Assembly: GCF_022024235.1 (NCBI RefSeq)
Contig: NZ_CP091800.1
Location: 734,001-798,000, forward strand
From: Segatella baroniae B14
Lineage (GTDB): Bacteria > Bacteroidota > Bacteroidia > Bacteroidales > Bacteroidaceae
DNA: 64,000 bases
Direction of reading: 5' to 3'
Shown here: one piece after another, positions 50,544-58,627 of the stretch
Position numbering within the stretch: position 1 is the stretch's first letter
How the letters are laid out: each line of letters opens with the position of its first letter
The notes under the pieces: model-generated
What the model was told of the DNA's origin: nothing
The model's database searches: none
Seen by the model: only the letters and a program-made list of their open reading frames with translations
Made by a program: the position numbers and the translations under genes

Positions 50544-51501
50544 ATGTCTGTACTGTTATAAGGAATTGAAAGAAGGTCAGAAAGACTTTCATCCAAGTTG
50601 TGCCCGAAAATTCTTTGGAACAAAGGATGTGCCCTTGCTGGAGTACAAACATGAAGAACTCGACCAATTAGCCGAGCAGATAATTCGTGCTCAGACATCT
50701 CTGACAGGCGTCCAACCCAAATTGTCTCTGAATCTCGACAAACACGATGGATGTAGCCGACTGACTATCGTAGGACTTTGGGGAGATTACATCTTCAAGC
50801 CCCAAACGGAGAATTACGAGCAGTTGCCCGAAAACGAGGATTTGACGATGCATCTTGCGGAAGCCGCAAAGATTAGTGTGGTACCTCATAGTCTTATCCG
50901 TTTGGCTGATGGAAAACTGGGGTACATCACAAAGCGTATTGACCGCACCAAGAATGGCGAGAAGATAGACATGGAAGACATGTGTCAACTCACGTTGCAC
51001 CCTACGGAATACAAATATAAAGGATCGCATGAGCAGATAGCAAAGACAATCTTGCAGTACAGCAACACACCAAAATTCGATCTCACGAACTACATGCAGT
51101 TGCTACTCTTCTGTTTTGTCACAGGCAACAATGACATGCACCTGAAGAACTTCTCGCTTTACCGACCTGCTGAGGACTATCGACTGACGCCAGCTTATGA
51201 CCTGCTGAATGTTGCCATTGCCAATCCGAAGGACAAGGAGGAATTGGCACTTACTCTTGCGGGAAAGAAGACGAAACTCCGTTTGGCAGACTTCCTTAAT
51301 GCCGCAAAGACAATGGGACTGGAAGAAAATGTTGTACAGCGTCTCGTTGCAGGGCTTCATAAGGTGTTTCCAAAATGGCAACAGCTCATAAAAGATTCCT
51401 TCCTCAGCGATGAGCAGAAACAAACGTATGAGGAACTTGTAGTTACCCGACTGGATAGATTAAAAGCGGGACAAGTGGGCAAAAACGAATCTAAAAAATA
51501 G
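50530..51501 (+). CDS. hipT: HipT-like Ser/Thr kinase toxin
   Basis: This 323-residue protein starts with a small Cys-rich segment (C-x-C-x2-C ... H-P-S-C), common in Bacteroidota HipA C-terminal proteins. Then come the HipA kinase parts: Gly-rich loop S-L-T-G-V-Q-P-K-L (57-65), ATP-binding Lys90, catalytic G-N-N-D-M-H-L-K-N (200-208) and metal-binding Y-D-L-L-N (Asp224). HipA/HipT kinases phosphorylate aminoacyl-tRNA synthetases (GltX or TrpS) and halt translation. The HipA N-subdomain is missing because it is encoded separately. Confidence 0.85.
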   Translation: MTMCKCLYCYKELKEGQKDFHPSCARKFFGTKDVPLLEYKHEELDQLAEQIIRAQTSLTGVQPKLSLNLDKHDGCSRLTIVGLWGDYIFKPQTENYEQLPENEDLTMHLAEAAKISVVPHSLIRLADGKLGYITKRIDRTKNGEKIDMEDMCQLTLHPTEYKYKGSHEQIAKTILQYSNTPKFDLTNYMQLLLFCFVTGNNDMHLKNFSLYRPAEDYRLTPAYDLLNVAIANPKDKEELALTLAGKKTKLRLADFLNAAKTMGLEENVVQRLVAGLHKVFPKWQQLIKDSFLSDEQKQTYEELVVTRLDRLKAGQVGKNESKK

Positions 51502-51800
51502 AGTAAGTAGGTTCTTAAATGCACGAAAGTCGAAAAGACCCAACTGAGTGATTTTGCTCACGAAATTATTTTCGTGAGCAAATTGTAACTTAAAGTCTTT
51601 CAGTAGATTACCTTTACATAAAAAGTAACCATTGTGCTTCAACTCATCCTCATGTGAAGATAGATAATTGTCAATGGTTCGTGAATCCACTTCATAGAAA
51701 TCTGCCACCATTTATTTGGTAAGATAATACTTTCCTTCAAAATGATATGCTTCAATATCCAAAGCATTTTGGATACGAGGTATAGCCAAATTATTATTCA
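51460..51800 (-). pseudogene. Remnant of a small Bacteroidota DNA-binding protein gene, nonsense mutation
   Basis: The reading frame P-R-I-Q-N-A-L-D-I-E-A-Y-H-F-E-G-K-Y-Y-L-T-K is followed by TAA, then continues M-V-A-D-F-Y-E-V-D-S-R-T-I-D-N-Y-L to 51460. A CAA to TAA change would explain the break. The pattern (E-L-K-H-N-G-Y then L-x-D-F-K-L) is shared with small proteins common in Bacteroidota mobile regions. Its 3' end overlaps the hipT 3' end on the opposite strand. Confidence 0.6.
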
Positions 51801-51824
51801 GAAAGCACTTACAGGCAGGGGTTT

Positions 51825-51897
51825 TACACTTTTCAATAACTTTTGATGGCAAAAAGCTACACTTTTCAATGATAAATGTCAAAACTACACTTTTAAA
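51825..51897 (+). repeat. Three TACACTTTT repeats
   Basis: TACACTTTTCAAT occurs at 51825 and 51858, and TACACTTTTAAA at 51886. Spacings are 33 and 28 bp. Confidence 0.6.
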
Positions 51898-51912
51898 ATT
51901 GTGGCGTTATTA

Positions 51913-51995
51913 TGTAAAATATCGCGTTCTAAAACGTCATTTCTTGTAAAATATCGTATTCTGATGCTATGTTTTTATGTAAAATATCGCATTTT
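51913..51995 (+). repeat. Three TGTAAAATATCG repeats (iteron-like)
   Basis: The 18-bp units at 51913, 51945 and 51978 share TGTAAAATATCG and then vary slightly (CGTTCT, TATTCT, CATTTT). Spacings are 32 and 33 bp, about three helical turns. They follow directly on the TACACTTTT series. Confidence 0.65.
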
Positions 51996-52056
51996 CCAAT
52001 AGAAGTTTCTGAGCTAATAGGAAAAACGAATAGTTGAGTTATTTCAAAATTGCAGT

Positions 52057-52857
52057 ATGCCCTTTACTTTGGCTTTTCTATATGGGGTAGAAACACGTCG
52101 CCTGAATGAGCAGGTAAAACGTAATATAGAACGATTCCCTAGCGACTTCATGTTCCAATTGACCAAAGAGGAATTTGATTTTTTGAAGTCGCAATTTGCG
52201 ATGTCAAATATTACCGATAGTCAGGACAACAAGAACTTGAAGTCGCAATTAGCCCTGCAGAACTTGGCTCTGCTTGTCACAAAGACTGTCTATGTCTATT
52301 CGCTCCTGTTTGTACCCGAATACCTTGAACAACTTTACAAGCGTATTGCCGTTGAAGGTGAACCTCTCGCCTACAGCATCTACTTCTTCGTCACATTCGA
52401 CCACGGGCTTCGCCAGATGGCAGATGTATTCAGCAAGCAGATGGTAGACGGTCAAAGTACCAGTTTTACAGCCGAAATGTTCAGGATGTGTCTGCGGGCA
52501 TTCATAGCGCATAGCCTAACCAGTAGGACTGACACGAAGGAAGGCTGGCAACAGTTGGCCAACGAGACATCAAGCGATGACTGTTGGAAAGAAATCATGT
52601 TCACCTTGCGTTCCTGCCAGTCTCATGATGGCCAGCAGAAGGACAGCCGGACACTTGATGAATTGCTCATTGCCGTTCGGGACTTTACTTTTCACGATGC
52701 TCTCAGAAGGTTGCCGATGACGATAGACAATCGGAAGCTGTGGCACGGATTCAGCCAAATACTCTTGCCAGAAGGGAAAGGAAGATTTTGCTTAATCCGT
52801 ACCGAATACCGAGGTCATTCGACAGCTGCGATTTACCTTTGCATCGCTGAAAAGTAA
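52057..52857 (+). pseudogene. Chimera of an ORF6N-domain fragment and an unrelated C-terminal protein
   Basis: The open frame (266 codons) starts inside an ORF6N domain ([23 protein letters not shown]), lacking its first ~20 residues. After residue ~70 it switches to a different, mostly helical sequence ([10 protein letters not shown] ... [11 protein letters not shown]) that I do not recognise. The join near L-K-S-Q-L-A-L-Q-N looks like a recombination scar. The second part may be a decayed or still functional gene of its own. Confidence 0.55.
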
Positions 52858-52945
52858 TGGATACGGACGGCCACAGGAAATGCATCTACAAGCCTTGTGA
52901 AAGTCATTTTCCTGAAAAAACACTTTATACTCAATTTTTAATTTG

Positions 52946-52953
52946 TATCTTTG
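52946..52953 (+). promoter_or_regulatory. -7 element of the zinc-ribbon membrane protein gene
   Basis: TATCTTTG lies 25 bp before the ATG at 52978 and shows that the upstream TTG at 52951 is not the start. Confidence 0.6.
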
Positions 52954-52977
52954 CACAATAATTCAATTATTCGTGTT

Positions 52978-53577
52978 ATGGTGTGGTATATACTTATATA
53001 TTTGTTCGCAAGTCTTATAATAGGCATTCGCATTCTCTGCTACGATAAAAAAAAGAAGCGAGATTCTGAAAGGACAACACTAAAACAATTTTTGATCACA
53101 TTAGTTGTGGGACCCTTTGTCATAGCAATTTTACCATTCATAGTCATTGGATATTTCTTTAACGATATGTTTGGAAAGATCAAGAAAAGAAGAAAGCTGA
53201 AAGAAGAAAGAAAGTTTAATGCATCTCTGGGGTTAGGCCCAGATGAACATTATCTTTGCTTTTCAATGATGCGTGGTGCCGGGGTAATCAAATGTGCCGA
53301 TTGTGGTTATGAAGAGGAAATAACTAGTTTTACTCATGGGATAATGTCATGCACGATTGGCAGGCAATGTCCTAATTGTCATGCCTTTGCTTGCGAGTAT
53401 AACGAAAGTAAAGAGTACCACACCTTTGGAAAAGCAAAAGAAGATTTTGTATGCCCACAATGTGGCACAATAATAAGAAAAAAGGAGGAATCAATATTTA
53501 AAGGTCATAATGACCCGCTATTCTGCCCTAAGTGCCATAGTGCTCGACTACGCTATCACATGAATTATATCACATAA
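52978..53577 (+). CDS. Membrane protein with cytoplasmic zinc ribbons
   Basis: ATG at 52978 gives 199 residues. Two membrane helices (about 2-20 and 38-60) are followed by a basic stretch (K-I-K-K-R-R-K-L-K-E-E-R-K) and three CxxC-type pairs or quartets: C-A-D-C, C-P-N-C, C-P-Q-C and C-P-K-C. These form two zinc ribbons of the kind found in rubredoxin-like or RNA-binding proteins. Function is unknown. The HAD-like gene follows by 11 nt. Confidence 0.65.
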   Translation: MVWYILIYLFASLIIGIRILCYDKKKKRDSERTTLKQFLITLVVGPFVIAILPFIVIGYFFNDMFGKIKKRRKLKEERKFNASLGLGPDEHYLCFSMMRGAGVIKCADCGYEEEITSFTHGIMSCTIGRQCPNCHAFACEYNESKEYHTFGKAKEDFVCPQCGTIIRKKEESIFKGHNDPLFCPKCHSARLRYHMNYIT

Positions 53578-53588
53578 AGAAAAGAGAG

Positions 53589-53843
53589 ATGGATAATAAG
53601 ATAGAAGAACGATACATTTTTCTCGATTTTGACGGTGTCCTTAATACAATGGAATACCAAACAGCCTTACAATGGAAAGGTGAACCGGGGTATGATGAAT
53701 ATGGTACGCTTTTTGATCCGTATACAGTGGAATATTTAAAACATATCATAGACAGAACATCAGCGAGACTAGTTATTTCATCATCATGGCGACTTGACGT
53801 CCTCCACTATGGCAGAGATCTTGTCACGAACCACATCGTCTGA
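53589..53843 (+). CDS. Truncated HAD-like phosphatase domain
   Basis: This 84-residue product has the HAD motif I F-L-D-F-D-G-V-L-N and motif II V-I-S-S-S-W-R. This matches the small HAD domains linked to RNA repair and swiss-army-knife proteins, which usually have about 150 residues. The C-terminal motifs III and IV are missing, so the gene is probably a 3'-truncated remnant. It is 11 nt behind the zinc-ribbon gene. Confidence 0.6.
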   Translation: MDNKIEERYIFLDFDGVLNTMEYQTALQWKGEPGYDEYGTLFDPYTVEYLKHIIDRTSARLVISSSWRLDVLHYGRDLVTNHIV

Positions 53844-53920
53844 TGAAAAGTTGCAATAATATTTAATTTTACACTTCTTCAGTTTCATGCTACGAGTTTT
53901 TGAGTCAGAGGCCCTGTCAG

Positions 53921-54658
53921 CTATCTGCAATCAGAATTTTGAAAGAAGCAGATATTCTCGCCCTTCTCGTGGTATTTAACATTTTCTGCAGTTATGCGGA
54001 TTTTGTGAACGGTTCTGTCATCGTGACGAACATTATAGTCCAGCATCAAAATGAATGCACCCATTTTCTGATTGCCATATTGTTCTGTCATATTTTCGAT
54101 ATGACGAATCTTAACCTCCTTGTCATCGATGAATGCTTGAACCTGAAAATTTTCGAGCTTCACAGAATAGTCTATTACTCCGTTGTTATTATCTCGGTAG
54201 AGTTTCTCATCGTATTTCATAGCCTCTGTAGCACTCATCGGGCGGGTATAAACCATCAGAGCTTTAGTTCCCGTAGGGCAGAAAGCTGTCGTGCCATACA
54301 GTTCAAGCCTATGGTAGCGAGGATTGATAATCATGTCCTTGTCGGCAATGATATTCCAAGCCCAGAATTCCAGTCGTCGATCTTGTTCAGGAAGTTTACT
54401 GAATCTTACATACTCATCCCACTTGATAGCAGTAAGAGCCATGTATTTTCCAGGCTTAATTCCGTTCATCAGATAGAATCCAACGCTGTCGGTTACTACA
54501 CTGTCAATTGCATTAAAGCGCCCATCCATGAGCATGACTGTACAATTACTGATAGGCTTGTCATTGAAATCGGTAACTCTGCCTGAAATTTTAATTGTTT
54601 GCTGTGCAAAAGTTGAAAGACTGGCCACAGTCAATAAAAAGGAGAATAATAGTTTCAT
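53921..54658 (-). CDS. Exported protein with carboxypeptidase-regulatory-like domain
   Basis: This 245-residue protein has a signal peptide (1-18, ending F-A-Q) and an N-terminal beta-sandwich of the CarboxypepD_reg type (I-S-G-R-V-T-D-F-N-D-K-P-I-S-N-C ... G-F-Y-L-M-N-G-I-K-P-G-K-Y). The remaining ~150 residues have no known motif. Such proteins are common in the Bacteroidota cell envelope. The ATG overlaps the stop of a decayed upstream frame. Confidence 0.65.
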   Translation of the reverse strand: MKLLFSFLLTVASLSTFAQQTIKISGRVTDFNDKPISNCTVMLMDGRFNAIDSVVTDSVGFYLMNGIKPGKYMALTAIKWDEYVRFSKLPEQDRRLEFWAWNIIADKDMIINPRYHRLELYGTTAFCPTGTKALMVYTRPMSATEAMKYDEKLYRDNNNGVIDYSVKLENFQVQAFIDDKEVKIRHIENMTEQYGNQKMGAFILMLDYNVRHDDRTVHKIRITAENVKYHEKGENICFFQNSDCR

Positions 54659-54659
54659 A

Positions 54660-54819
54660 TCTTTTTTTTTGTATATTTCGCCTTGACTACCTTGTATGAG
54701 TTTCGAGTCAGTTCCTTCAGCAGCTCATCAGGTGCGCATGGTCTGCATTCCCTCGGTGTCCTGTGTTGCCTCACCTGGTGCTAAGCCGTAGGCGACGTTC
54801 CAGATCTGTTCAGCTATCA
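54660..54819 (-). pseudogene. Fused remnants of an FMN reductase-like and a YjbR/MmcQ-like gene
   Basis: On the minus strand one frame reads I-A-E-Q-I-W ... E-G-M-Q-T-M-R-T and then stops. It resembles the C-terminal part of Bacteroidota NADPH-dependent FMN reductases. A second frame directly after it reads D-E-L-L-K-E-L-T-R-N-S-Y-K-V-V-K-A, the typical YjbR/MmcQ C-terminus. Both are too short to work. They show past deletion here. Confidence 0.5.
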
Positions 54820-54881
54820 GATATTTCGTGAATTTTTTACTCTCTCATTCAAAATTTCGCACAAGTCCTTTGGCTTGATCG

Positions 54882-55337
54882 TCAAACCATCTGCGGGAGA
54901 GCTTCTTGTGAACCAGCCACACTCTTGTTGAAGCGGCGAACGGCACGCCCAGCCATGCTAGCATCTTCAATTTTCTGCAACTCTATGCTTTCTTTGTATT
55001 GTATGCCTATCAACGTTGTCTTTCCCCTTACTGTTCCCACTTTCGTGAGATAGAAGCATTCTACATCTGTAAAGTGAACTTCATAAGTCTTTAAACCACT
55101 GTTCATGATGATGCCATCGTCCGTAATCATATAATATGGTGTGTGGGTTATTCTTTCTTTCAGTATGAGAAATAATACGAAAAGTCCACCTCCGCCAAAG
55201 AATAAGATGCCAGACCATACAGTGAATGATTGTTCTCCATGTAGAAGTATGAAAATTCCCATTGCAACAAACGCAAAACATACGGCCATTAAGGCTATGT
55301 TTTTCCAAATTGAATGATATATTCTGATATCTTCCAT
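54882..55337 (-). CDS. STM3941-like small membrane protein
   Basis: ATG at 55337 gives 151 residues; a longer start at 55388 would lie upstream of the -7 box (55376-55383). Two membrane helices (about 14-32 and 38-58) are followed by a PH-like beta domain (Y-Y-M-I-T-D-D-G-I-I ... F-T-D-V-E-C-F-Y). This matches small STM3941-type proteins of unknown function. The last ~25 residues look atypical and may be the product of a truncation. Confidence 0.6.
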   Translation of the reverse strand: MEDIRIYHSIWKNIALMAVCFAFVAMGIFILLHGEQSFTVWSGILFFGGGGLFVLFLILKERITHTPYYMITDDGIIMNSGLKTYEVHFTDVECFYLTKVGTVRGKTTLIGIQYKESIELQKIEDASMAGRAVRRFNKSVAGSQEALPQMV

Positions 55338-55375
55338 AAATTCCAATTTATCTGCCTTATTATTAAACTTTGTTG

Positions 55376-55383
55376 CAAAATTA
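55376..55383 (-). promoter_or_regulatory. -7 element of the STM3941-like gene
   Basis: TAATTTTG on the minus strand, 39 bp before the ATG at 55337. Confidence 0.5.
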
Positions 55384-55415
55384 GTCATTTCTGATAAATA
55401 TCAGAGATAAATTCG

Positions 55416-55423
55416 TAATTTTG
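55416..55423 (+). promoter_or_regulatory. -7 element of the umuDC operon
   Basis: TAATTTTG lies 14 bp before the ATG at 55438. It overlaps a GTG at 55423, which therefore cannot be the start. Confidence 0.55.
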
Positions 55424-55437
55424 TGCCTGATTTTAGG

Positions 55438-55632
55438 ATGTTTCATGAATATAGTATGACACTCAGGGAACTACTACAGTCTGTTGATGCAGAAGCATAC
55501 GTGGCATGTCCTATCGATGTGGCACCAGACCTTACAGAAAGTCGTGTACTCCGAATCGTTCGCGAGTCTGAGCGAAAGCTCCAGTTCAGCGATGAAGCAA
55601 TATCCATTTGGAAATATTTATATAGGAAATGA
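55438..55632 (+). CDS. Small protein at the head of the umuDC operon
   Basis: This 64-residue, acidic helical protein (T-L-R-E-L-L-Q-S-V-D ... R-I-V-R-E-S-E-R-K-L-Q) overlaps umuD by 4 bp (ATGA). I know no family. The tight overlap suggests a small accessory or regulatory role in the error-prone polymerase operon. Confidence 0.55.
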   Translation: MFHEYSMTLRELLQSVDAEAYVACPIDVAPDLTESRVLRIVRESERKLQFSDEAISIWKYLYRK

Positions 55633-56066
55633 GCAATATCAAGATCATACGCGGTGTATTTGACACCAAACAGGAACTGCAACATGCAGGGGTGAAGGCG
55701 GGGTTTCCTTCACCTGCCGAAGACTATATCCATGAGACGCTGGACTTCAACCGTGACTATATCCGTCATCCTGAAGCCTCGTTCTATGGTGACGTAGAGG
55801 GAGATTCGATGAAGGATGCAGGACTGTTGGACGGTGACCGTGTGATTATTGACAGGGCTGTAGAGCCACATGACGGTTCCATCGTCGTGGCATGGTGGGA
55901 CGGTGGCTTCACGATGAAATTCCTTGACCTGACACATCGGAAAGACGGCTACATTGAACTGCGTCCTGCCAACCCTGATTATCCAGTCTTCAAGGTCAAA
56001 GATCCAGAGAACTTCCAGATTTGGGGAACTGTGATTCATCTGATAAGGACTTTTGAAAAGATATAA
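55629..56066 (+). CDS. umuD: UmuD-type translesion polymerase subunit (S24 peptidase)
   Basis: This 145-residue protein has the LexA/UmuD fold with cleavage site Ala24-Gly25 (K-A-G-F), nucleophile Ser60 (E-G-D-S-M) and general base Lys97 (F-T-M-K-F). These numbers match E. coli UmuD. After RecA-stimulated self-cleavage, UmuD' binds UmuC to form polymerase V. It is 5 nt upstream of umuC. Confidence 0.92.
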   Translation: MSNIKIIRGVFDTKQELQHAGVKAGFPSPAEDYIHETLDFNRDYIRHPEASFYGDVEGDSMKDAGLLDGDRVIIDRAVEPHDGSIVVAWWDGGFTMKFLDLTHRKDGYIELRPANPDYPVFKVKDPENFQIWGTVIHLIRTFEKI

Positions 56067-56071
56067 AACAG

Positions 56072-57367
56072 ATGTATGGTATAGCTGACTTGGACAACTG
56101 TTACTGCTCATGTGAGAAGGTTTTCCGTCCTGACTTGGAGGGGAAGCCAATTGTTGTGCTGTCGAATAATGACGGCTGTGTGGTGGCACGTTCCAACGAA
56201 GCCAAAGCGATGGGTATCAAGGAAGGTACACCTTATTTCCAACTTGCCCAGCAGTTCCCCAACCAGAAGATAGCCGTTTTTTCCTCTAACTACGAACTGT
56301 ACGGCGAATTGACAGGTCGAGTGGTGAGCATCATCCGCCAAGAAACTCCTGCCTATTTCCGCTACTCGATTGACGAGTGCTTCATGTATCTTGACGGCAT
56401 AGCGTTGGATCAGTTGCAGACGTGGGGCGAAAACCTGCACAAGCGAGTGAAGCGTGAGGTGGGCTTGCCTATCAGCATCGGACTGGCTCCCAACAAGACA
56501 CTGGCGAAGATCGCCTCGAAGCTCGCCAAGAAGTTCGAGGTGTATAAGCACTGTTGCATGATCGATACGGACTACAAACGGGAGAAGGCACTCGAATGGT
56601 GTCCGATAGAGGATGTCTGGGGCATCGGCAGGCGCTATGCTGCCAAACTCCAGTCATTAGGTTGCAAAACGGCCCTCGACTTTGCCAAGCATCACAAGGA
56701 TTGGGTACGACAGACGTTCAATAACATCAACATCGTGCGCACGTGGCAGGAACTGAACGGCGAAGATGCTGTGCCGAATGAGGAACTGGCTAAGAAGAAG
56801 AGCATCTGCACCAGCCGATCGTTCAACGGTATGATCAGCGACAAGGACACCCTGCGCACTCACATTGCCAACTATGCTGCCCGCTGCGCAGAGAAATTGA
56901 GAACTCAGAAGACCGTGGCCACTATTGTTGGCGTGTTTGTCAATACCAATGCCTTCCGTGAAGACCTTGCACAATACTGGAACTTTCAGGAACTGCGCCT
57001 TGTCACTCCAACCAGTTCAACGATTCCCATTGTTCAGGCTGCTCACGACGTCCTTGACCGCATTTTCATTCAGGGCTACCAGTATAAGAAAGCAGGTGTC
57101 ATTGTGATGGGTATCTCACCAGACTCACCCATACAGCAGGACTTGTTTGACCTGAATGCCGAGCAGATTCAGAAGATGCGTCGACTCGATAAGGTAATTG
57201 ACCGCATCAACCGCATGCACGGCTCAGAGACTATTGTTATCGGTGCCCAGCAGTACACCCAGAAGAATGGTAAGGGAAAGGCAGAAGTCTTTGCCAATGC
57301 CATCAAGCACGATTTTAGAAGTAAGAATCCAACCACCCGCTGGAGTGACATTATAAAACTACGCTGA
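56072..57367 (+). CDS. umuC: UmuC-type Y-family DNA polymerase
   Basis: This 431-residue polymerase has N-terminal A-D-L-D-N-C-Y-C-S-C-E, the catalytic Asp at residue 6 and Y-S-I-D-E-C at 98-103 (Asp101, Glu102). The thumb HhH motif (V-W-G-I-G-R-R-Y-A-A-K-L) and the C-terminal little-finger and DUF4113-type end are present, so it is full length. It performs error-prone synthesis past DNA damage. Accessory copies are common on conjugative elements, which fits this region. Confidence 0.93.
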   Translation: MYGIADLDNCYCSCEKVFRPDLEGKPIVVLSNNDGCVVARSNEAKAMGIKEGTPYFQLAQQFPNQKIAVFSSNYELYGELTGRVVSIIRQETPAYFRYSIDECFMYLDGIALDQLQTWGENLHKRVKREVGLPISIGLAPNKTLAKIASKLAKKFEVYKHCCMIDTDYKREKALEWCPIEDVWGIGRRYAAKLQSLGCKTALDFAKHHKDWVRQTFNNINIVRTWQELNGEDAVPNEELAKKKSICTSRSFNGMISDKDTLRTHIANYAARCAEKLRTQKTVATIVGVFVNTNAFREDLAQYWNFQELRLVTPTSSTIPIVQAAHDVLDRIFIQGYQYKKAGVIVMGISPDSPIQQDLFDLNAEQIQKMRRLDKVIDRINRMHGSETIVIGAQQYTQKNGKGKAEVFANAIKHDFRSKNPTTRWSDIIKLR

Positions 57368-57460
57368 AAAAGGAAGGAATATAAAAAAATAATCATAGAA
57401 GTAAGCCATCGAAAGGCAATTCTTTTCGATATAACCAAAGGTTATACAAGATATTTTTTG

Positions 57461-57468
57461 TAATTTTG
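57461..57468 (+). promoter_or_regulatory. -7 element upstream of the HD hydrolase gene
   Basis: TAATTTTG, about 200 bp before the ATG at 57666. The ORF6N remnant lies in between. Confidence 0.45.
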
Positions 57469-57489
57469 TAGTCAACAAGAGCCATAATT

Positions 57490-57639
57490 TATAACGGAGT
57501 TGCCATGCTTAGTAGCGTGCTGAGGTCACAGACTGCAGTTGGTGTCAACGCCAAAATTGTAAAAGACATTGGCACAGGACTATATGCAGTCACTAAATTA
57601 ACAACATCACCTGAAACAATCTTAGATATGGTGAAATGA
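57490..57639 (+). pseudogene. ORF6N-domain remnant
   Basis: The frame N-G-V-A-M-L-S-S-V-L-R-S-Q-T-A-V-G-V-N matches the internal E-Q-G-V-A-M-L-S-S-V-L block of ORF6N proteins. From ATG 57505 only 44 codons remain open. The N-terminal block of the same family sits at 52057, so the two pieces may come from one broken gene. Confidence 0.5.
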
Positions 57640-57665
57640 TGAATGACGTAATATAACAAAGCAAC

Positions 57666-58526
57666 ATGGAGTTTCCTAAAGATATGCATGATATGTTTCA
57701 AAAGATAGCTGAGCACCACAATGCTCAGTTCCGACTTTGCAAGACATTGGTGGCGGGTTTTAAGGCGACCAATGAGCAGGATCTTTCATACATGGATAAC
57801 TACATGGATACTCTGTTTGATTTCATGGACCCAGGTGGTGACACGGAGGCTGTTTATCGTGATTACCTAGCTCATGTAGCGACTTTTAATCCTCAAAAGG
57901 CTAAGAAGTACGAAGAGTCTTTAGATGAGCATTTGGGATATAAAATTCATGTTGTATATGCAGCGGCCTATGTAGCCAGAGATTTACACCAAGGGCAAAA
58001 AGACAAAGGAGGTAATGACTACTTTAGTTCTCACTTACTTCCTGTAGGAAAGAGTGGATATGATTGGAAAGAACAGGTGGTGGGATTACTGCATGACGCA
58101 GCGGAAGACACGACCAACGACATATCCACGATTATACATTTAGTAAAACAGAAATTAGAGACATGGATGAACAATCCAGACGACAAATCATGGATTGATG
58201 ACTTTGAAGAGGACTTCTTTCAATATCCAGCGGAACAGTGCCATATGCCTACCGAGGAAGAGTGGGATGAAATTGCCACCGCCCTTCAATTGCTCAATCA
58301 CCACACAGCACCAAACAGGGAAGAATACCTTTCTCGTATATGTGTTAATAAACTTGCTCTCAAAGTGAAGTTGAATGATCTTCGCAACAATATGGATATC
58401 AGCCGCATTGCAGAGCCAACGGAAAAGGATTTGGAAAGGCAAAAGCGCTATAAACTTGAATATGAGAGGCTGATGAATGCCTTTCAAGAACATATTAACG
58501 AAGAAGATCGGACAAATCGTACATGA
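57666..58526 (+). CDS. RelA/SpoT-type HD hydrolase (possible small alarmone hydrolase)
   Basis: This 286-residue protein has an HD-domain pattern like that of RSH and MESH1-type hydrolases: Y-F-S-S-H (His123), L-L-H-D-A-A-E-D-T (His143, Asp144, Glu147, Asp148) and K-L-N-D-L-R-N-N-M-D. RSH hydrolases remove pyrophosphate from ppGpp. No synthetase domain is present. In a defence region it could adjust alarmones or nucleotides during infection, but that is inference. The ~95 N-terminal residues are an added helical part. Confidence 0.7.
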   Translation: MEFPKDMHDMFQKIAEHHNAQFRLCKTLVAGFKATNEQDLSYMDNYMDTLFDFMDPGGDTEAVYRDYLAHVATFNPQKAKKYEESLDEHLGYKIHVVYAAAYVARDLHQGQKDKGGNDYFSSHLLPVGKSGYDWKEQVVGLLHDAAEDTTNDISTIIHLVKQKLETWMNNPDDKSWIDDFEEDFFQYPAEQCHMPTEEEWDEIATALQLLNHHTAPNREEYLSRICVNKLALKVKLNDLRNNMDISRIAEPTEKDLERQKRYKLEYERLMNAFQEHINEEDRTNRT

Positions 58527-58549
58527 AGTAATACGAATAATAGCATTAT

Positions 58550-58627
58550 ATGGCAAAGAAAAAGAACGAAAATACAACCTCGATAGGTTTTGAAGAAGTG
58601 AATGGTCTCCAGGCTAATAGTCAATAG
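58550..58627 (+). pseudogene. 5' stub of a second hsdM gene cut at the border repeat
   Basis: ATG at 58550 encodes M-A-K-K-K-N-E-N-T-T-S-I-G-F-E-E-V, the typical start of another HsdM family (T-S-I-G-F-E). At 58601 the frame runs into the 83-bp border repeat and stops at 58627. The rest of the gene is gone, so the repeat marks a deletion or insertion breakpoint. Confidence 0.65.

Noticed and set aside
51825..51995. CRISPR array
   Set aside because: There are only three short copies per motif, intervals are ~10-20 bp and themselves similar, and no cas gene is present.
53900..54586. 228-codon open frame on the plus strand
   Set aside because: It is the shadow of the exported protein on the minus strand, which has a signal peptide and a recognisable beta-sandwich.
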